Source of the DNA: Peromyscus leucopus
Taxonomy: Eukaryota > Chordata > Mammalia > Rodentia > Cricetidae
NCBI RefSeq assembly: GCF_004664715.2
Contig: NC_051085.1
Coordinates: 24,388,551 to 24,452,550 of the forward strand
Reading direction: 5' to 3'
Length of the DNA stretch: 64,000 nt
Positions 59,370 through 64,000 of this stretch are shown in pieces. Numbering within the stretch: the first letter of the stretch is position 1; each line of letters starts with the position of its first letter. Made by a program: the position numbers and the translations under genes. The notes beneath the pieces are model-generated. The model was given only the letters and a program-made list of their open reading frames with translations, was not told the DNA's origin and searched no databases.

Positions 59370-61175
59370 ATATGTCTTGTTTTAAATTTTTATACATAAT
59401 TTTTACACCAATGTAGTCATATCAATGAATTGAAATCATTATAATCATTTGGCCTTCTAGGTTTCTTTTGCACTGAAATTAAATGTTTAATTAAATAAAT
59501 ATGATACTGCTATAATTTAAAGGTCTATATTTTTCAAGTTCATGTAATAATCTATTCATTTAATAAAATCTGCTCAGGCTTTCTGAAATGATCTGTTACT
59601 GAAAATTAGAAAACACCCAAATATAGACTTCTCTGTTCATAATTCGATGGAGCATAGTCCTGTAGGTATCATATGAACTACATGGGCAATATAAGGAGGA
59701 AGCACAACTCTGGAGTGTCACACTATAACATCAGAAGGACCATGTACACAAAACCCATCAAAAAATTGCAACCTGATCTAAAACTAGTCATTAGACATGT
59801 TAGAGTTCAGATCCTCACTTGTACTGAGTTACTTTTCCCATCTGTGTGTTCAGAGGCATATGCTCCCATTTCCTCTCTACACTCTCCCTTGTTCTTACTC
59901 TTCCTCCTTGGGTCTTCCTTCTAATATGCCACAGTCTTTGAGTTTAGAGAAAAGACAGAGTTAAATAGAATAACTCTATGTCTAATTTCCTTTGTATGAC
60001 ATGTGTTCCAGACTAGCACCAACTACTCCCTTATAAAAACCTTGCTTATCTTTAGTACATCACATATATCATAGTGTGATATGGGTGAGTTTTTAAATGA
60101 GCCTGAAATTTCTAGGAATCCAGAACTTCAGTAATATTCCACAATTTTCTTTGCTCTATAACTCAGTCTCTTATAGAGTTGCCATTTCATTTGGTGTGAA
60201 AAAAATCATGTAACATTTTTCAACACAAATTTTCAATACATTGACAATTTTACATTGAAATTAAACAACTTATTGTAAGATGTAAATTTAGATGTGTGCT
60301 TGAAAATCCTTTATAGAAAAAAATGCTACTTAAATATCAATATATAAAGAATGGTTTAGAAACTAAAGGCAAACTACTCAGTATTTTTCTGTTTACTGAC
60401 TTATACTGTATATACCTTGAAAAGGTAAGAAGGATTAGATCGAGATTTAAAATGGCTCATAAACAGTCTTACTGCTGTTATAATTCTACATATTATAAAA
60501 TATTTAACTCTGATCACAGAATACTGTGACACAGGTCTTCATTTTAAGTATAAGCAGGTTCAAGTTTAAGAAAGCTAAGTAACAGAACAAAGATGTAGAG
60601 ATAAATAATGGCAACACAAGGCCTATGCTCTTGTTTTCGGCATAACAGTTATTTTCAACCTGAATTTCATTTACAAGGTGAAAGACATCAGCTGGTAGGA
60701 AAAAAATGTCATTAATCACTGAAAAAAGCAAAAACACTCAAAGGATTGGATTAAGTTGATATTCAACTCTAACCATAGAAACAAAGAGCATCTTCTAGAG
60801 AAGAGTTGGATTCTATAATAGCATATGAGGAGATGTGCAAAATATTGCAATAGATATTTATAGAGCACTTGCCATTGGGCTAAGTAAGAGATATATTGAA
60901 CATAAATACAAGATGGGTAAGAAGAGAACTTAGACATCAAAAAATAGCAACCGTCTAAGATAACACTCTAGACTCCTGCTATATATACACCGAAGTAAGT
61001 CTGAAAATGTGAATACTGATATTTTTGCTTCCTCTATAAAAATTGACTTCAAAATGTGACTCTTGTTTTTTTTTCCTCACAGAATTGATACCACCAATCA
61101 CTAAAAGACAAGTTGGGAAACACAGAAGAAAAGTTTAAGAACTCTTCACTTCAGGTATATTTTTACATATTTCAG
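59370..61175. other. Unassigned AT-rich DNA
   Basis: No gene or confident repeat. Frames of 68-83 codons have no recognisable domain. Confidence 0.35.
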
Positions 61176-61178
61176 GGT

Positions 61179-62783
61179 TGCTATGGTCTGAAAGTGAGAG
61201 GTTGCCCATAATCTCAGGTGTTTGCACATTCACCTTGTTGCTGGCTGAAACTGTGTGTTGGAAGGTTCTGGAACATGTAGAAGGTGTAGTATTGCTAGAG
61301 GTAGGTCCCTAGGGGCAAACTTTGAGGTTGTATACCCTGGCCCCACTTCCTGTTTCTTCTGTGCTTCCTGATAAAGTGTGGATGCACTTCCTTGTCATGA
61401 TGGGTTGTGTCCCTCAGGAACTGTAATCCAAAATAAATCCTTTCTTCCCCAAGTTGCTTTTGATAGGATATTTTATCACAGCAAGAGACAAGTAAGACAG
61501 AAACTGATACCAGAAGTGGGAATATTGATGCAATAAACACGGCCATGTGGTTCTTAGGCCTTTGGAACTGCTTTGAAAGGAAAAAATGTAAAAGAATCTG
61601 GCAGTGTGGTCTAGAAATGCCCCCATAGTCTCTGCTAAGTAGGTCATTGTGATAGAAATTTAGAAGACTGAAGCCAGAGAAAAGCACACGACGCAGAGAC
61701 CCTGGCACATGAGGTTTCGGAGGGAAAGAAGCATGGTGATGTGCCATTCAGGTTGTATTCTGGCTGCCTTCTGACAATGTTCTAAAATCTTGTGTGAGGA
61801 TGAATTTAAAATCAGTGGGCAAATTAATATGGAAGAGGAAACTTCAAAGCTGGACAACACTAAAGTGGTACCATGGTTATTGCTGACTATGCTCTCCCAG
61901 ATTTGCACTGAGATATAGTGGCAATGAAAGAAGTAGAAAATATGTGGTTTGGTAAAGAAAGATGTGCACAATGAGAACACAGTTGACAAAGTATTTGTAA
62001 TTGTTCAAGATATTAGTGCTATTAATGAGAAACCCCCTTCTGTGCACTGGGACAATAAGGAAGGCATTTAAAGGCCAGGCTCTCACTCATCAAAGGTTCC
62101 AATTTGTGAAAATGTAAGTTCATGTGAAAGGAGAGAACTTAAGCTCAGTATGTCTAGGGGATCCTCTCATTTGAAGAGACTGCCTAGGGAAGCTCTCCCC
62201 AGCGTCGTCACATGGAAACTGTTACAACTGTGTTTTAAGGAGACAAGACCCCATCCTGGGATGATGACAAGGACAGAATGTGACACTAGATGGTGATACT
62301 AGTTTTGTAGTATAAAGAATGCAACATGGAGGGAGACATGGGGTCTTCTTTCACAGTTTCATAGAGCCACTGAAATCAGACAATGTGTGGTCATGTTTCA
62401 GTCCCCAAAAGAAGGCCCTGAGAAGCCATTTCATAAAGCTTTGAAGAACAAACCTTAGTTGGAATGGAAACTCTAGGATATGGGAACCCCCAGGACCACA
62501 GGATACCTTCCACAGAAATCTACAGGCATAGAGTAGAGCCAGCCCTAGAAAGAGATCACATTTGCTATGGGCAGCAGAGCTAGGAGGACTGAATTACCTA
62601 AGTTCTTTGGAACTGAGATGATACCATCATGAGTCCCAGATGCTAGACATGGAGCTGCATGATTTGTTTCCCCTGCTGACTGTTAGTGTGGCTTGGTTCA
62701 ATCTTTCCTTGCTATGTCTTTATTCTTCCACTTGTGAATGGAATGTATACTCTGTGCCATTGTTTTTTTGGAACTGTGTGTGT

Positions 62784-62835
<52 letters not shown>

Positions 62836-63372
62836 TTGCTTATTTGTTGGATTTTAATTATTTTATTTACTTTTATTTTACAAGGGGTCATGGGAGGTTA
62901 ACTTGGACTGTTAAGCAATTTTAGTTATAAAAAACTGTGTTAAAAAAAAAACTGTGGAGATTTTTGAAGCCACACTGAGTGCATCTTGTCTGAAAGATGA
63001 CTCTGAGAATAAGGGGGCCCAGAGTAGTTTGAATTTCAAATGCCACTCCCATAGGCTCATACATTCGAAAATTTGGTCTCAGCTCATGGCTTTGTGTAGG
63101 AAGGTTATGGAATCTTTAGGGAGTGGATGTCCCCGGAGGAGGTGGGCACATGGGAACAGGCTTGGCGGCTATATATTGGCTCCACTTCCTGTTCACTTTA
63201 CACTTCCTGAACGTAGATACCATGTGACTGACCAGCCTCCAGCTTCTCTCGCCATGCATTCTCTACCTTTGGACATGTCTTCTCAACCACGATGATGTAT
63301 ATTCCTTGGGAACTGAAAAGCAGTCATGAGCAGTTTCTCCCTTAAAATGCTGTTGTCAGAGTACTGAATAAG
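61179..63372 (+). mobile_element. MaLR-like LTR retroposon with both LTRs (non-coding)
   Basis: A 5' LTR at 61179-61499 (TGCTATGGTCTGAAAG to AGTAAGACA) and a diverged second LTR from about 63023 to 63372 flank about 1.5 kb of interior. The interior begins GAAACTGATACCAGAAGTGG, as MaLR (THE1/MST-type) interiors do, and ends at a polypurine-like AATAAGGGGGCC (63008-63019). The total of about 2.2 kb matches non-autonomous MaLR elements. No gag, pol or env frame is visible; frames up to 150 codons on the minus strand are chance. A (GT)n tract lies inside at 62775-62833. A 5-bp duplication could not be fixed. Confidence 0.65.
62775..62833 (+). repeat. (GT)n microsatellite
   Basis: About 59 bases of GT with one GTAT interruption, inside the MaLR-like interior. 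Confidence 0.97.
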
Positions 63373-63379
63373 AAGAAAA

Positions 63380-64000
63380 AAGTAACCAAATAAGGGCCAA
63401 CATTGGAGGGCACTAAATGTTACATTTCATAATATTTATCCAAAGGATTAAAGAAAGAGACATTGAGTATGTTTGAATTCCATAATAAGAGATATCTTAA
63501 TTACTTAACAAAAGGTAGTTAAAATAAAGGAATCTGTTTATGCCTATACATATTCTTAAAATATGACATCACAGCAGTTCTTTAGTAGTAATCTAGACCT
63601 GGAGCATTTTGCAAGCCTGATACTTCTCTCACTGAATCCCAAAAGGAGAAACTAGCACTGTTAGCAATATTTCCAATACTTTAAAAAACAATGTCTACAA
63701 GCTAAGCTTCTCTTTGTTTCTAATTGGTTATTTAATGCTTTTCATCTGTCATGAGAAGAATCAATTGACGGCAAAGAGAAAAATTGAAGTGATGAGAAGA
63801 ATCCTTTCCTCTGTTACCAAAATGGTAGTTACCTCTATGGTAAATCTGGATCTTCACTCAAAAGTTCTTGTTTTACCAAACATATAGTGTCTTTAATTAT
63901 GTAGATACTGACACTGAACATCACAGGGAAGAACATCGGTAGAACATGGCTGCACAGTGGAAAGAAAACCTTTGACTTATACAGCTTGAAGATGAAGGGT
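63380..64000. other. Unassigned AT-rich DNA
   Basis: No gene or confident repeat was recognised up to the window end. Confidence 0.35.

Noticed and set aside
61295..61747. 150-codon minus-strand frame
   Set aside because: It crosses from an LTR into the interior of a MaLR-like element and runs antisense to it. No domain is recognisable.
1..64000. A new multi-gene biological system
   Set aside because: No gene cluster or intact non-transposon coding sequence is visible. The window is explained by transposons, simple repeats and unassigned non-coding DNA.

Overview
This window looks like repeat-rich intergenic or intronic DNA from a rodent nuclear genome, most likely a cricetid (hamster, vole or deer mouse group). 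The evidence is the repeat content: many B1, B2 and B3/B4-type SINEs, rodent-type LINE-1, long CA/GT and GA microsatellites, and ERV and MaLR-type LTRs. The younger B1 copies carry a variant segment (CAGGAAAGGCGCAAA) that I associate with cricetids. No functional protein-coding gene, exon chain, tRNA, rRNA or CRISPR array can be supported. Nearly all short open frames are chance frames or lie inside repeats. The only convincing coding homology is a broken full-length LINE-1.

Layout. At 1-9 kb there is mostly unassigned AT-rich DNA with three plus-strand B1 copies, one minus-strand B1, a large TG-rich tract near 5.4-5.6 kb, and an LTR-like repeat (about 7.29-7.93 kb) that contains a 48-bp tandem repeat and was later split by a B1. 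At 8.6-11.65 kb and 15.4-19.1 kb there are long stretches with almost no recognisable repeats, dense in homeodomain/POU-like AT-rich motifs. These are candidate conserved non-coding elements, as is 53.8-55.6 kb. At 13815-14139 lies a large GC- and CpG-rich imperfect inverted repeat with nested hairpins that I cannot assign to a known family. At 19-35 kb there are L1 3'-end fragments, SINEs, LTRs, a hAT miniature element (30983-31158) and compound microsatellites.

The dominant feature is a full-length LINE-1 on the minus strand at 35729-42315, flanked by a perfect 14-bp target-site duplication. It has a GC-rich 5' UTR holding a short array of about 37-bp repeats, an ORF1 with a 21-bp (seven-residue) coiled-coil repeat, an ORF2 with endonuclease, reverse transcriptase and zinc-knuckle regions, and a 3' UTR with a G-rich tract. 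ORF1 has two apparent frameshifts. ORF2 has about five plus one stop codon, so this copy cannot mobilise itself as read here.

At 42-64 kb there are solo LTRs of one family (46600-46987 and 52897-53302, plus 25715-26102 earlier), each with TG...CA ends and 6-bp target duplications. There is also an old MST/MLT1-like LTR, nested LTR insertions near 49.5-50.4 kb, a second hAT element (50454-50677), and an apparent LTR-internal-LTR MaLR-like element at about 61179-63372. I found no evidence of an undescribed multi-gene system. The items most worth a second look are the inverted repeat, the 37-bp L1 promoter-like array and the repeat-poor islands.
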